Shown here in pieces: positions 51,670 through 60,227 of a stretch of DNA of 64,000 nucleotides. This DNA is from DATBAK01 sp038240075 (GTDB lineage: Bacteria; Actinomycetota; Acidimicrobiia; IMCC26256; PALSA-610): positions 1 through 64,000 of the forward strand of contig JBBSEC010000002.1 of NCBI GenBank assembly GCA_038240075.1, read 5' to 3'. Numbering within the stretch: position 1 is the first letter of the stretch; every line of letters starts with the position of its first letter. A program made the translations under genes and the position numbers. The notes below the pieces were generated by a model, which had not been told where the DNA came from, made no database searches, and saw nothing but the letters and a program-made list of their open reading frames with translations.

Positions 51670-53100
51670 TCATTCGGCTCCGACCTCCAGCATGCCCCCG
51701 CTTCCGGTCTGCGCCTGGATACTGCGATCGCTGAGGAACGCGAGGACGTCGCTGCGGGTGAGCACCGAGCAGGGACGACCACCGTCGAGCACCACCACGG
51801 CCGGGCCCTGGTCGAGCAGCTCCACGACCCGTGCGACCGGCTCGCCCACACCGACCGTCGCCAGCGGAGGGCTCTGCACCTCGCTGACCGGGCGGTCGAG
51901 CACCGACGGATCCTGCGTGATCTGGTGCATGAGCTCGAGCTCACGCACCGAGCCTTCGACTTCCTTCGCCTGCAGCGGCGGTTCCTGGCTCGCGACCACC
52001 AGCTGCGACACGTCGAGCCGGCGCAACATCGCAACCGCTTCGCGCGCGGTCGAGTCGGGGTGCACGCGCACGAGCGGAGGCAGCGCGTCGCTGCGCGCCT
52101 CGAGGACGTCTTTCGTCGTCGGAGCTTCCGCCTCCCCGAATCCGTTCTCGAGCATCCACTGGTCGTCGTAGATCTTCGACAGGTAGTTGCGGCCCGAGTC
52201 GGGGAGCAGGACCACGACGAGTGCTTCGGGTCCGAGCTCGGCACCGACTTCGAGCGCGGCGTGCACCGCGGTGCCGCACGAGCCACCGATGAGCAGGCCC
52301 TCCTCGCGGGTGACGCGCCGCGCCGTGAGGAACGAGTCGGAGTCGGTCACCTTCACGACGCGGTCGACGAGCGACGGGTCGAACGTCGTCGGCCAGAAGT
52401 CTTCGCCGACGCCCTCGACGAGATACGGCCGCCCGGATCCGCCCGAGAACACCGAGCCCTCGGGGTCGGCTCCGACGATCTGCACCGCGGGGTTCTGGCT
52501 CTTGAGGTAGCGGGCGACACCCGTGATCGTGCCGCCGGTGCCGATGCCGGCGACGAAGTGCGTGATGCGCCCGCCGGTCTGGCGCCAGATCTCGGGCCCG
52601 GTGCTGAGCTCGTGCGACTTCGGGTTCGCCTGGTTGGAGTACTGGTCGGGCCGGAAGGCACCGGGCGTCTCCCGCACCAGGCGTTCGGCGGTCGAGTAGT
52701 AGGAGCGCGGATCCTCGGGTGGCACCGCGGTCGGGCAGACGACCACTTCGGCTCCGTACGCGCGCAGCAGCGCGACCTTCTCGTTACTCATCTTGTCGCT
52801 CATCACGAAGATGCAGTGGTAGCCGCGCTGGGCCGCGACGATCGCGAGCCCCGCCCCCGTGTTGCCCGACGTGGGCTCCACGATCGTGCCGCCCGGCTGC
52901 AACAGCCCGTCGCGCTCGGCCGCGTCGATCATCGCGATCGCGGGCCGGTCCTTGACGCTGCCACCCGGGTTGACCATCTCGACCTTGGCGAGGATCTGAC
53001 ACGCCAGACCGCTCCCCACCCGCCGGAGGCGCACGAGCGGCGTGTTCCCGACCAGATCGAGAATGGAGTCGGCGACCTGCATCTCGCGGGGTTCGGCCAT
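51670..53100 (-). CDS. cbs: Cystathionine beta-synthase with C-terminal CBS domains
   Basis: A 476-residue PLP enzyme: SILDLVGNTPLVRLRRV start, PLP Lys50 in NPGGSVKDRPAIAMI, GTIVEPTSGNTGAGLAIVAAQRGY, GTGGTITGVARYLK and SGGSGRPYLVEGVGEDFWP. Two CBS domains follow at about 345-465 and may regulate activity through an adenosyl ligand. It condenses serine (or O-acetylserine) with homocysteine. The C-terminal CBS pair separates it from plain cysteine synthase. TACCGT ends 6 bases before the ATG with no ribosome binding site. It forms an operon with the metB-like gene. Confidence 0.94.
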   Translation of the reverse strand: MAEPREMQVADSILDLVGNTPLVRLRRVGSGLACQILAKVEMVNPGGSVKDRPAIAMIDAAERDGLLQPGGTIVEPTSGNTGAGLAIVAAQRGYHCIFVMSDKMSNEKVALLRAYGAEVVVCPTAVPPEDPRSYYSTAERLVRETPGAFRPDQYSNQANPKSHELSTGPEIWRQTGGRITHFVAGIGTGGTITGVARYLKSQNPAVQIVGADPEGSVFSGGSGRPYLVEGVGEDFWPTTFDPSLVDRVVKVTDSDSFLTARRVTREEGLLIGGSCGTAVHAALEVGAELGPEALVVVLLPDSGRNYLSKIYDDQWMLENGFGEAEAPTTKDVLEARSDALPPLVRVHPDSTAREAVAMLRRLDVSQLVVASQEPPLQAKEVEGSVRELELMHQITQDPSVLDRPVSEVQSPPLATVGVGEPVARVVELLDQGPAVVVLDGGRPCSVLTRSDVLAFLSDRSIQAQTGSGGMLEVGAE

Positions 53101-53106
53101 GCCCTG

Positions 53107-53112
53107 ACGGTA
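53107..53112 (-). promoter_or_regulatory. Candidate -10 element (TACCGT) of the transsulfuration operon
   Basis: Minus-strand TACCGT lies 6 bases before the ATG at 53100; no Shine-Dalgarno sequence is present. Confidence 0.5.
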
Positions 53113-53138
53113 TCCGCGGACCAGGCCCGCGTCTGACC

Positions 53139-53155
53139 TCTCATCTCGTTCTCAT
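53139..53155 (+). promoter_or_regulatory. Direct repeat TCTCAT spaced by 11 bases, candidate response-regulator site
   Basis: TCTCAT occurs at 53139-53144 and again at 53150-53155, exactly 11 bases apart, just upstream of the -10 of the response-regulator gene. OmpR-family dimers bind direct repeats with about one helical turn spacing, so autoregulation is plausible. Inference from position. Confidence 0.45.
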
Positions 53156-53166
53156 TGCCGTCCCAA

Positions 53167-53172
53167 TAGCCT
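53167..53172 (+). promoter_or_regulatory. Candidate -10 element (TAGCCT) of the two-component operon
   Basis: TAGCCT ends 6 bases before the GTG at 53179, with no ribosome binding site: a leaderless candidate. Confidence 0.5.
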
Positions 53173-53178
53173 GTCTTC

Positions 53179-53916
53179 GTGCGCATCTTGGTGGTCGAGG
53201 ACGAGCCGAAGATGGCGACGCTCGTACGCAGGGGCCTCGAACGCGAGGGTTTTGCGTGTGACCTCGCCGTCGACGGGAACGAAGCGCTCTGGGCCGCCCG
53301 CGAGGTGACCTACGACGCGGTCGTGCTCGACGTGATGATCCCCGGCCCCGACGGCTTCGAGGTGTGCCGCCGGCTGCGCGAGGCGGGCAACTGGACTCCG
53401 GTGCTGTTGCTGACCGCGCGTGACGCGGTCGACGACCGGGTCGCCGGCCTCGACGCCGGAGCCGACGACTACCTCACGAAGCCGTTCGCGATGGGCGAGC
53501 TGTTCGCCCGGCTCCGGGCGATCACGCGCCGTGAGCCCTCCGCGCGTCCCGTCGCGCTCCTGGTCGACGATCTGTCGCTCGATCCCGCGCGGCACGAGGT
53601 ACGCAGGGGTGGCCACGAGATTCGCCTGTCGCCCAAGGAGTTCGCGCTGCTCGAGTACCTCATGCGCCACGAGGGCGAGGTGCTCGGCCGGAGCCAGATC
53701 CTCGATCACGTGTGGGACTTCGCGTACGACGGGACCTCCAACGTCGTCGACGTGTACATGCGGTACCTGCGGGCCAAGGTCGACCGGCCGTTCGGCGTCG
53801 AGAGCATCGAGACCGTCCGCGGCGTCGGCTACCGACTGCGCGGTACTGGGAACGGCGGCGAGGCGTTCGGCGCCACCGCGAAGGCCGACGCGTCGGTCGA
53901 GCCCGCGCACCCCTGA
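53179..53916 (+). CDS. OmpR-family response regulator (MprA-like)
   Basis: A 245-residue regulator: receiver with VVEDEP, phospho-acceptor Asp51 (VVLDVMIPGPDG), LLTARDAVDDRV and LTKPFAMGELFARL, then an OmpR winged helix ending VVDVYMRYLRAKVDR...TVRGVGYRLRG. It belongs to the MprA/CutR-type group. It is followed by its kinase and opposed by an HtrA-like gene; mycobacterial mprAB also sits next to an HtrA gene (pepD), so an envelope-stress role is plausible but inferred. A short Ala/Glu tail follows the DNA-binding domain. Confidence 0.92.
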   Translation: MRILVVEDEPKMATLVRRGLEREGFACDLAVDGNEALWAAREVTYDAVVLDVMIPGPDGFEVCRRLREAGNWTPVLLLTARDAVDDRVAGLDAGADDYLTKPFAMGELFARLRAITRREPSARPVALLVDDLSLDPARHEVRRGGHEIRLSPKEFALLEYLMRHEGEVLGRSQILDHVWDFAYDGTSNVVDVYMRYLRAKVDRPFGVESIETVRGVGYRLRGTGNGGEAFGATAKADASVEPAHP

Positions 53917-53957
53917 GCGCCGCGCGCCACGCACCCGTGAGCGCACGCGGGCCCTCA

Positions 53958-53963
53958 TAGGCT
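53958..53963 (+). promoter_or_regulatory. Candidate -10 element (TAGGCT) before the histidine kinase
   Basis: TAGGCT ends 7 bases before the GTG at 53971, suggesting that the kinase has its own leaderless transcript as well as any read-through from the regulator gene. Confidence 0.45.
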
Positions 53964-53970
53964 CCCGTCC

Positions 53971-55332
53971 GTGATCCTGCCGACGGCCTTCCGTTCACTG
54001 CGGGTCCGGCTCGTCGCGTTGGCCTGTGTCGGGGCGACGCTCATCGTGGTGACGACGAGCGGCCTACTCGCGTTCAACCTCGACCGCGCGCTCAACCGCG
54101 CCGTGAACGACGGCCTGCGCGCCCGCCTCGAAGACATCGAGGGCGCGCTCAAGCAGGGCAGCCTGCAACTCAGCCAGGGTGAGGCGTTCGCGCAGATCGT
54201 CAGCTCCGACGGGCACGTGCTGTCGTCGTCGTCGACGATCGACGCGGACGACCGTCTCCTCACGCGTACCGAGCTTGCGCGCGCGAACCAGCACGAGTTG
54301 CGCGTCGACCGCAGCGTTCCCGGGCTGGAGTCGCCGGGACGGCTCCTCGCGGAGCCCGAGCCGTTCGATGGTGACCGCATCGTGGTGATCGTCGGCGCGT
54401 CGCTCTCGACGGAGCAGCTCGCGCGTCAACGCGTCTTCGTGTCGCTGCTCGTCGGCGCGCCGCTCCTCGTGATCGCACTCGGCTCCGTCATTTGGATCGT
54501 GACCGGCGCGGCGCTGCGACCCGTCGAACGGATGGCCGACGAGGCCGACGCGATCTCGATGTCGGAGCCCGGTCGCCGGCTCCCCGAACCGATCGGCGAT
54601 CACGAGCTCGCGCGCCTGGGGCGCACGCTCAACGCGATGCTCGAACGCATCGAGGGCACGTTCGCGCGTGAACGCGCCTTTGTCGACGACGCGAGCCACG
54701 AGCTGCGCACACCACTCGCGATCCTGCGGGGCGAGCTCGAGCTGACCGTCGGCGACGCCGACGATCCCGAAGCGGTGCGGCTCGCGATGGCGAGCTCACT
54801 CGAGGAAGTCGAACGGCTCGGCCGCATGACCGAGGACCTCTTGACGCTGTCGCGCGCCGACGCGGGTGCGCTGTCTGCCCGCATGGTCCCGACCGACCTG
54901 CACGCGGTCGCGACGATCGCGGCCCGACGCATTCCTCCACCGCCGACGGAGATCTCGATCGAGATCCAGGGCGACCCGCTGACCGCACGCGCGGATCCCG
55001 ACCTGCTCGAACGGATGCTCGTGAACCTGCTGACGAACGCGGCGCGTTTCGCGCGGCATCGGATCGTCGTCGACATCGCGCGCGTGCCCGGCACCGGCGC
55101 GCCCGCGCTGACGGTCGCCGACGACGGCCCGGGATTCTCGGAAGACCTGCTCCCGCGCGCGTTCGACCGCTTCGCTCGCGCGGCGGGACCGCGCGCTCGA
55201 GGCGACGGAGGAACCGGCCTCGGGCTCGCGATCGTCTCCGCGCTCGCGACCGCACAGGGCGCCACCGTCACCATCGGCAACGGCGAACCTCTCTCGGGCG
55301 GCGTCGCCCGCATCACCTTCCGCGAACCGTGA
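53971..55332 (+). CDS. Sensor histidine kinase (MprB/CutS-like)
   Basis: A 453-residue kinase: two membrane spans (about 12-35 and 158-180) bracketing an outer sensor of about 120 residues, a HAMP domain, DHp with phospho-His243 (VDDASHELRTPLA) and a HATPase domain with NLLTNAARFA, VADDGPGFSEDLLPRAFDRFARA and GGTGLGLAIVSAL. It partners the response regulator 54 bases upstream. What it senses is unknown. A strong hairpin terminator follows. Confidence 0.92.
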   Translation: MILPTAFRSLRVRLVALACVGATLIVVTTSGLLAFNLDRALNRAVNDGLRARLEDIEGALKQGSLQLSQGEAFAQIVSSDGHVLSSSSTIDADDRLLTRTELARANQHELRVDRSVPGLESPGRLLAEPEPFDGDRIVVIVGASLSTEQLARQRVFVSLLVGAPLLVIALGSVIWIVTGAALRPVERMADEADAISMSEPGRRLPEPIGDHELARLGRTLNAMLERIEGTFARERAFVDDASHELRTPLAILRGELELTVGDADDPEAVRLAMASSLEEVERLGRMTEDLLTLSRADAGALSARMVPTDLHAVATIAARRIPPPPTEISIEIQGDPLTARADPDLLERMLVNLLTNAARFARHRIVVDIARVPGTGAPALTVADDGPGFSEDLLPRAFDRFARAAGPRARGDGGTGLGLAIVSALATAQGATVTIGNGEPLSGGVARITFREP

Positions 55333-55353
55333 CGCGCCGTGCGGGACGCACGT

Positions 55354-55414
55354 CGCCCTTGGTACTGCACCCATGTCGTATGCGTCATAGGTGCAGTACC
55401 AAGGGGCGGTTTTT
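55354..55414 (+). terminator. Strong intrinsic terminator after the histidine kinase
   Basis: CGCCCTTGGTACTGCACC (55354-55371) pairs with 55390-55408 (GGTGCAGTACCAAG then GGGCG), with a single extra G on the right arm and an 18-base loop. It is followed by TTTTT at 55410-55414. It ends the two-component transcript and may also stop the convergent HtrA-like gene. Confidence 0.85.
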
Positions 55415-55448
55415 GGGCCTGCGGCGGTGCGGGGTTTGCCGAAGAAAC

Positions 55449-56603
55449 TCAGTGCTTGAGGCGCACCGTCAGGGTCAGGGACTGGCGGCCGCGTAGGACC
55501 GAGAGCGAAACGCTCGTGACCGAGGGGTCGAGCACGCGGCGGGCGAGGTCCTCGGCGGTTGCGATCCGCTGGTGCGCGAACCCGTCGACGATGTCGTCGG
55601 GCTTCAGCCCACCGATCTGGGCCGGCGATCCCGGCTCGACCGACGCGATCAGCGCGCCGGACTCGACCGGAAGGTTGTAGTTGCGGGCGAGCAGCGGGGT
55701 GACGTCGATCGCCTCGGCGCCGAGCGCGTTGGTGAGGTTCGTTCCCTGCTCGAGCGCCTGGATGACCGGGCGCTCGCGCACCACGTCGACCGCGAATCCG
55801 GGCGGGCGCTCGCCGTTCTGCGCGGCAACCGCGATGCCGACGACCTCGCCGTCGGTGTCGACGACCGGGGCGCCCGCGTTGGACGCGCCCAACGCGCTCG
55901 TGACTTCGAGCAGGCCAGTGAGACGCGGCGGCTGGCTCTTGCTCGGCATCGCAACCGATCGCTGCAGCGCGGCCACGACTCCCCGGTTGACGGTCGGACC
56001 GCCGGGCAACGCGAGCGCGTCGCCGAGCGCGACGACATCATCGCCGACACGAAGGCGTTCCGATACCGCGAGGCGCGCGGTCGCGAGTCCCGTGGCCGCC
56101 ACCTTCAGCACCGCAACGCCCGATGCCGTGTCGCTTCCGATGATCTTGGCCGGCAACGAACGGCCGTCGGCGAGGGTGACGGTGACCGGCCGCGTGCCCG
56201 CGACGAGCATCGCCGACGTCAGGATGATCCCGCGCGAGCCGATCACGATGCCGGTGCCCTGACCGGCGGCGGGTGAGCTGCTGAACAGGTTGCTGATGTT
56301 CGGCGGGCGGGTCCGGATCGAGACGACCGCCGGGGCGACCGCGGCGACGATGTTCGCGACGTCCGGTGTCGCGAAGTGCGCGAGCGCGCCCGGTGCAGAA
56401 TCGGACGCCACGACCTTGGTCTTTCGCTCTCGCGAGACGACGTAGCCGGCGACCGCTCCACTGACCGCGGCGACGAGCGCGATCACGAGCGTGCGCCCGA
56501 TCATGGAGCCCGGGCCCGGCGGCCGCGGTGGGGGCGACTCACCTCGGGTCTGAGCCGGCACCGCGGGCGGGCCCTCGCGCACCTGAGACACGGTCACATC
56601 CAT
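55449..56603 (-). CDS. HtrA-like membrane protein lacking all three catalytic residues
   Basis: A 384-residue protein: short cytoplasmic N-terminus, membrane span (about 36-55), trypsin-like domain (about 85-270) and PDZ domain (about 290-375, AQIGGLKPDDIVDGF). The catalytic positions are all changed: the usual TNAHV reads TSAMLV (Met132), the Asp of DxA(V)L is Gly162 (SGVAVLKV), and GNSGGP is SNAGAP (Ala243). The fold is otherwise intact, so it is a probable pseudoprotease or chaperone-like peptide binder. ATG at 56603 gives a sensible length; longer frames overlap the divergent DUF4234 gene. It faces the MprAB-like pair across a terminator. Confidence 0.83.
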   Translation of the reverse strand: MDVTVSQVREGPPAVPAQTRGESPPPRPPGPGSMIGRTLVIALVAAVSGAVAGYVVSRERKTKVVASDSAPGALAHFATPDVANIVAAVAPAVVSIRTRPPNISNLFSSSPAAGQGTGIVIGSRGIILTSAMLVAGTRPVTVTLADGRSLPAKIIGSDTASGVAVLKVAATGLATARLAVSERLRVGDDVVALGDALALPGGPTVNRGVVAALQRSVAMPSKSQPPRLTGLLEVTSALGASNAGAPVVDTDGEVVGIAVAAQNGERPPGFAVDVVRERPVIQALEQGTNLTNALGAEAIDVTPLLARNYNLPVESGALIASVEPGSPAQIGGLKPDDIVDGFAHQRIATAEDLARRVLDPSVTSVSLSVLRGRQSLTLTVRLKH

Positions 56604-56731
56604 CGAGCACGTCCGTTGCGTCGACCGGGAAGCCTGTTCGCGAAGCCCACCTCCTCCGATCCGAGGGTGCACCGACCCAGATGAAGCGACGATGAGAGAT
56701 CGGCGCCGGCCGGACCGGCCGAGCCGCTGCG

Positions 56732-56737
56732 TAAGCT
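56732..56737 (+). promoter_or_regulatory. Candidate -10 element (TAAGCT) for the DUF4234 gene
   Basis: TAAGCT ends 7 bases before the GTG at 56745 with no ribosome binding site, suggesting a leaderless transcript. Confidence 0.5.
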
Positions 56738-56744
56738 CGAATTC

Positions 56745-57416
56745 GTGACCCCGGCACCGTTGGAGCGGCTGCGCATCGCGTACCAGGAGCGTCACGAGAG
56801 CGACTACATCTTCCGTTTCTCGACCGCGTTCGGCTGGTGCCTCCTGACCTTGGGCGTCTACAGCCTCTCCATCGTCTACCAACTCGTCCGCCGCTCCCGC
56901 GATCACAACCAGCGCCGGCTCGAGCTCCTCGACGCAGCCGTCGCGCTGACGTGGGAGGAGGCGCAGGCTCGAGGGCTCACCGAAGAGCTGCGGCCGGAGT
57001 TCCAACGCGTGTCCGAGCAGATCCGCGCCCTCGGCGCGCTCACGACGGCATTTCGCGATCCCGGTCTGTGGGTGGCGCTCACCGTCGTCACCGGCGGTCT
57101 CGCGCAGTACGTCGCGTGGATCCTCGTCGACGGCGATCTGAGCCGTCACGACGAAGCCGAGCGCGCAATCGAGTCCGATCTCGCCGCGATCTACGCTCGC
57201 CTGGGCCGCCCGATCGCAGCCTTCGACCCCGCACCGCCGAAAGGGAGGCACAACGTTGCCGGCCGGATCATCGCGACGATCGCGTCACTCGGTGTGTACG
57301 GAATCTGGTGGATGCGTGACGTCATGACCGACGGCAACGCGCACTTCGAGCACAACTGGCGCTTCGAGGACGGCCTCGCACGCGCCTCGCGGGCCCTGTC
57401 GTCGAGCCCATCATGA
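56745..57416 (+). CDS. DUF4234-like membrane protein
   Basis: A 223-residue protein with about three hydrophobic spans. Two similar segments recur: FGWCLLTLGVYSLSIVYQLVRRSRDHN near the N-terminus and IATIASLGVYGIWWMRDVMTDGNAHF near the C-terminus, the (L/I)LGVY-(hydrophobic)-(R/W)...H pattern of DUF4234. A central span (LWVALTVVTGGLAQYVAWILV) separates them. Function unknown. The GTG start follows TAAGCT. The next gene begins 30 bases downstream on the same strand. Confidence 0.75.
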   Translation: MTPAPLERLRIAYQERHESDYIFRFSTAFGWCLLTLGVYSLSIVYQLVRRSRDHNQRRLELLDAAVALTWEEAQARGLTEELRPEFQRVSEQIRALGALTTAFRDPGLWVALTVVTGGLAQYVAWILVDGDLSRHDEAERAIESDLAAIYARLGRPIAAFDPAPPKGRHNVAGRIIATIASLGVYGIWWMRDVMTDGNAHFEHNWRFEDGLARASRALSSSPS

Positions 57417-57446
57417 TCGGCGAGCGCATCATGACGGTGGCCTGAC

Positions 57447-57947
57447 GTGCAGCGCCACGAGTTCTCGGTCGACCTCGACGCTCCCGTCGAGGAGGTGTGG
57501 GAGGTCTTCTGGTACCGCGGGCCGGATCGCCCGCAATCGAAGATCGGGCGGATCGACATCCTGCATCCCGGCGACGCGGTCGGCGAAGGCCTCGTGCGCC
57601 ACTGCGAGTTCCCGGTTCCGAAGTGGCTGCTCTCCGGAGGGCGGGGCCAGTCGTGGGAGTGGCTCACCGATGTGAAGCTGCACGACTCGTGGCGCTACGA
57701 CGCGATCGGCAAGCCCCTGTGGTCGCGGGCCGAGGGCCACACGCGGCTCGAGGATCTCGGCGACGGGCGCACCCGAGTCCACTTCCTCGAGATCTACGAG
57801 GCGTTCAACCCGGTGATGCGGGTGCTGTTCGAGCGCCCGGTCCACAACCGCCTCTCCCGCGACAACGACAGCATCCTCGCCGCCCTCCAAGGCGGCGTCC
57901 GCTGGCACCGGCGCCGCAGGGCGCGCGAGGCAGAACGCAACGCGTGA
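57447..57947 (+). CDS. SRPBCC/START-like protein
   Basis: A 166-residue protein with the SRPBCC ligand-binding fold (polyketide cyclase/dehydrase group): FSVDLDAPVEEVWEVFWYRG at the start, DILHPGDAVGEGLVRHCEF and TRVHFLEIYEAFNPVMRVLFERPVHN near the end. These proteins bind or transform hydrophobic ligands; no specific reaction can be assigned. The N-terminal VDLDAPVEEVW is typical. The GTG start has no obvious ribosome binding site. It probably shares a transcript with the DUF4234 gene. Confidence 0.82.
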   Translation: MQRHEFSVDLDAPVEEVWEVFWYRGPDRPQSKIGRIDILHPGDAVGEGLVRHCEFPVPKWLLSGGRGQSWEWLTDVKLHDSWRYDAIGKPLWSRAEGHTRLEDLGDGRTRVHFLEIYEAFNPVMRVLFERPVHNRLSRDNDSILAALQGGVRWHRRRRAREAERNA

Positions 57948-58011
57948 GCACTGGTGTGGTCGGTGGGGTCCGGTCACGCCGTTGTCATGTTGTCGGGTGC
58001 ATGATGAACGT

Positions 58012-58215
58012 GTGAACTTCGGGGAAATCGTGCTGTCGGTCATCGTCGTCTGGTCGCTCCTCTCGATCATCGTGTCGTTGGCGGTCGGCGGCATGGCCAA
58101 GGCGCGTGACACAGGAACAACCGACGTCGTCGACCACAACGTGATGACCGGGCGCCTCGGTCCCGGGACCGTGACGCCCCAAGCGGGCGAAGAAGGGACC
58201 CGGGCCATCCTCTGA
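58012..58215 (+). CDS. Small single-span membrane protein
   Basis: A 67-residue protein, VNFGEIVLSVIVVWSLLSIIV then SLAVGGMAKARDTGTT and a Pro/Gly tail: one membrane span (about 5-28) with a soluble C-terminus. The GTG at 58012 is preferred; TTG at 57982 would prepend ten residues. No family recognised. It sits between the SRPBCC gene and the acyl-CoA synthetase. Confidence 0.55.
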   Translation: MNFGEIVLSVIVVWSLLSIIVSLAVGGMAKARDTGTTDVVDHNVMTGRLGPGTVTPQAGEEGTRAIL

Positions 58216-58226
58216 CCTGAGGCACG

Positions 58227-58232
58227 TAGCCT
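58227..58232 (+). promoter_or_regulatory. Candidate -10 element (TAGCCT) for the acyl-CoA synthetase
   Basis: TAGCCT ends 7 bases before the GTG at 58240 and is followed by no ribosome binding site, fitting leaderless transcription. Confidence 0.5.
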
Positions 58233-58239
58233 CGGCGCC

Positions 58240-59853
58240 GTGGCACACGAGTCGTTCGCAGCGGCATGGTCGACGGTCGCGGCGCTCGCGCCGGAGCGGA
58301 TCGCGATCGTCTGCGGCGACCGGCGGCTGACCTTCGGCGAGCTTGCGCACCGCGCCGGCGCGCTCGCCCACTCGTTCTTCGAAGACGGGCTGCGACCCGG
58401 CGACAAGGTCGCGATCGAGCTCGTCAACTCGCCCGAGTACCTCGAGACGTTCTTCGCGGCGCAACTGCTCGGCTGCGTGCCGGTCAACGTCAACTACCGC
58501 TACGTCGACCAGGAGCTCGCGTACCTGCTCGACAACTCCGACGCGGCGGCGCTCGTGTACCACGACGAGTTCGCCCCGACCGTCGCGAACGCGATCGCGC
58601 AACGCACGTCGCCGGCGCCGCTCGCGCGGTACCAGGTACGCCACGACGGTGACGGATCACTCGTGGAGGGCGCGCGCCACTACGGAGAGGTGGTCGCGTC
58701 GTTCGCCGCGATGCCCGAATGGACGCCGCCGCACGCGCCGGGCGGCGACGACCTGATCTTCATCTACACGGGCGGCACCACCGGGGCACCGAAGGCCGTG
58801 ATGTGGCGCAGCGCCGACCTGGCCACCGCCCTGTGGCAGATGGCCCGGCCCGGCACCGAGCCGCCCGCGGCCCGGCTCACGATCGAACGGGGCCGCGCCG
58901 CGGCGACCGTGCTCCCGGCGTGCCCACTCATGCACGGGACCGGGCTCTTCATCGCGCTCTCGACCCTCTCGGGCGGCGGGACCGTGGTGCTCATTGACAC
59001 CCCGCGGCTCGACGCGGCGGCGGTATGGAGTGCGGTCGAGCGCGAATCAGTGCGCGTGCTCACGATCGTGGGTGACGCGTTCGCGCGGCCCCTGCTCGTT
59101 GCCCTCGACGCCGAGCCCGAACGGTGGAACCTCGCCGGCCTCTCGGCCATCACGTCGTCAGGTGTCACGTGGAGCCCCGAGAACAAGCACCGGCTCCTCG
59201 AGCACCTCCCGGGCATCACGCTCATCGACTCGCTCGGAGCATCCGAGGGCCTGATGTCGCGCAACGAGGCCCGGAGCGCCGCCGACGTCCGGCCGGCGGG
59301 GTTCGCGGCGAGCGAGCGGGTGGTGGTCGTCGCCGACGACGGCACCCTGTGCGAACCGGGAGACGGGCGCATCGGCCTGCTCGGCGTGGGTGGCCCGATC
59401 CCGATCGGCTACTACAAGGATCCCGAGAAGACCGCCGCGACCTTCCGGTCGGTCGGCGGCAATCACTATTCGATTCCCGGCGACTACGCGCGCATCGAGG
59501 CCGACGGGATCGTCACGCTGCTCGGACGCGGCAGCGCGTGCATCAACACCGGCGGCGAGAAGGTGTACCCCGAAGAAGTCGAGCTCGTGCTCCGCTCGCA
59601 TCCGTCCGTGCTCGATTGCGTCGTCGTCGGGGTCGCCGACGACCGCTGGGGCGAGATGGTCGTCGCGCTGGTCGAGCCCGCGCACATCGCCGACTTCGAC
59701 GAAGACGCGGTCGCGGTGCACTGCCGTGAGCGGATCGCGGCGTACAAGTGCCCCAAGCGATTCGTCACCCTCGAGTCGCTCGGGAGGTCCCCCGCCGGCA
59801 AGGCCGACTACGCACACCTGCGCGGCCTCGCCCGACAAGCGATGCAGTCGTAA
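58240..59853 (+). CDS. Acyl-CoA synthetase (AMP-binding, FadD-type)
   Basis: A 537-residue ANL-family enzyme: FGELAHRAGALAHSFFEDGLRPGDKVAIELVNSPEY, the AMP-binding YTGGTTGAPKAVMW (about 172-185), GEKVYPEEVELVLRSHPSVLDCVVVGV and the C-terminal acylation Lys in SPAGKADYAHLR. It activates a carboxylic acid to acyl-AMP and then acyl-CoA; chain length cannot be read off. The rhodanese genes follow 16 bases later, likely in one transcript. The GTG start has TAGCCT upstream. Confidence 0.92.
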   Translation: MAHESFAAAWSTVAALAPERIAIVCGDRRLTFGELAHRAGALAHSFFEDGLRPGDKVAIELVNSPEYLETFFAAQLLGCVPVNVNYRYVDQELAYLLDNSDAAALVYHDEFAPTVANAIAQRTSPAPLARYQVRHDGDGSLVEGARHYGEVVASFAAMPEWTPPHAPGGDDLIFIYTGGTTGAPKAVMWRSADLATALWQMARPGTEPPAARLTIERGRAAATVLPACPLMHGTGLFIALSTLSGGGTVVLIDTPRLDAAAVWSAVERESVRVLTIVGDAFARPLLVALDAEPERWNLAGLSAITSSGVTWSPENKHRLLEHLPGITLIDSLGASEGLMSRNEARSAADVRPAGFAASERVVVVADDGTLCEPGDGRIGLLGVGGPIPIGYYKDPEKTAATFRSVGGNHYSIPGDYARIEADGIVTLLGRGSACINTGGEKVYPEEVELVLRSHPSVLDCVVVGVADDRWGEMVVALVEPAHIADFDEDAVAVHCRERIAAYKCPKRFVTLESLGRSPAGKADYAHLRGLARQAMQS

Positions 59854-59869
59854 GAGGAGAGCCCACACG

Positions 59870-60214
59870 ATGGCAGAGGCAGGCGTTCCCGAGGTCGCAC
59901 CGCAGGAAGGTCGAGAGCTCGTCGACGCGGGCGCGGCGCTGCTCGACGTCCGCGAGCCCGACGAATGGCAGGCCGGCCACGCGGCCGACGCGCAGTTCAT
60001 CCCCCTCGGCGAGCTCGAGGCGCGGATCGGCGAGGTGGCGCGCGACCGTCGCGTCGTCGTGATCTGCCGGTCGGGGGCCCGATCGGCACGGGCGACGATG
60101 TTCCTGCGCGGTGCCGGGCTCGACGCCGCCAACCTCGCCGGCGGCATGCGCGCGTGGGCAACCGCAGGCCTCGACGTCGTCACCGACGACGGCGCCGCCG
60201 GAACCGTCATCTGA
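59870..60214 (+). CDS. Rhodanese-domain protein (catalytic)
   Basis: A 114-residue single rhodanese domain with LLDVREPDEWQAGHAADAQFIPLGEL and the active-site Cys66 in VICRSGARSA. It should carry a persulfide and transfer sulfur, though the acceptor is unknown. The ATG follows GAGGAGAG. It lies directly after the acyl-CoA synthetase and 13 bases before a second rhodanese-like gene. Confidence 0.9.
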   Translation: MAEAGVPEVAPQEGRELVDAGAALLDVREPDEWQAGHAADAQFIPLGELEARIGEVARDRRVVVICRSGARSARATMFLRGAGLDAANLAGGMRAWATAGLDVVTDDGAAGTVI

Positions 60215-60227
60215 GTCTCGGCACCCG

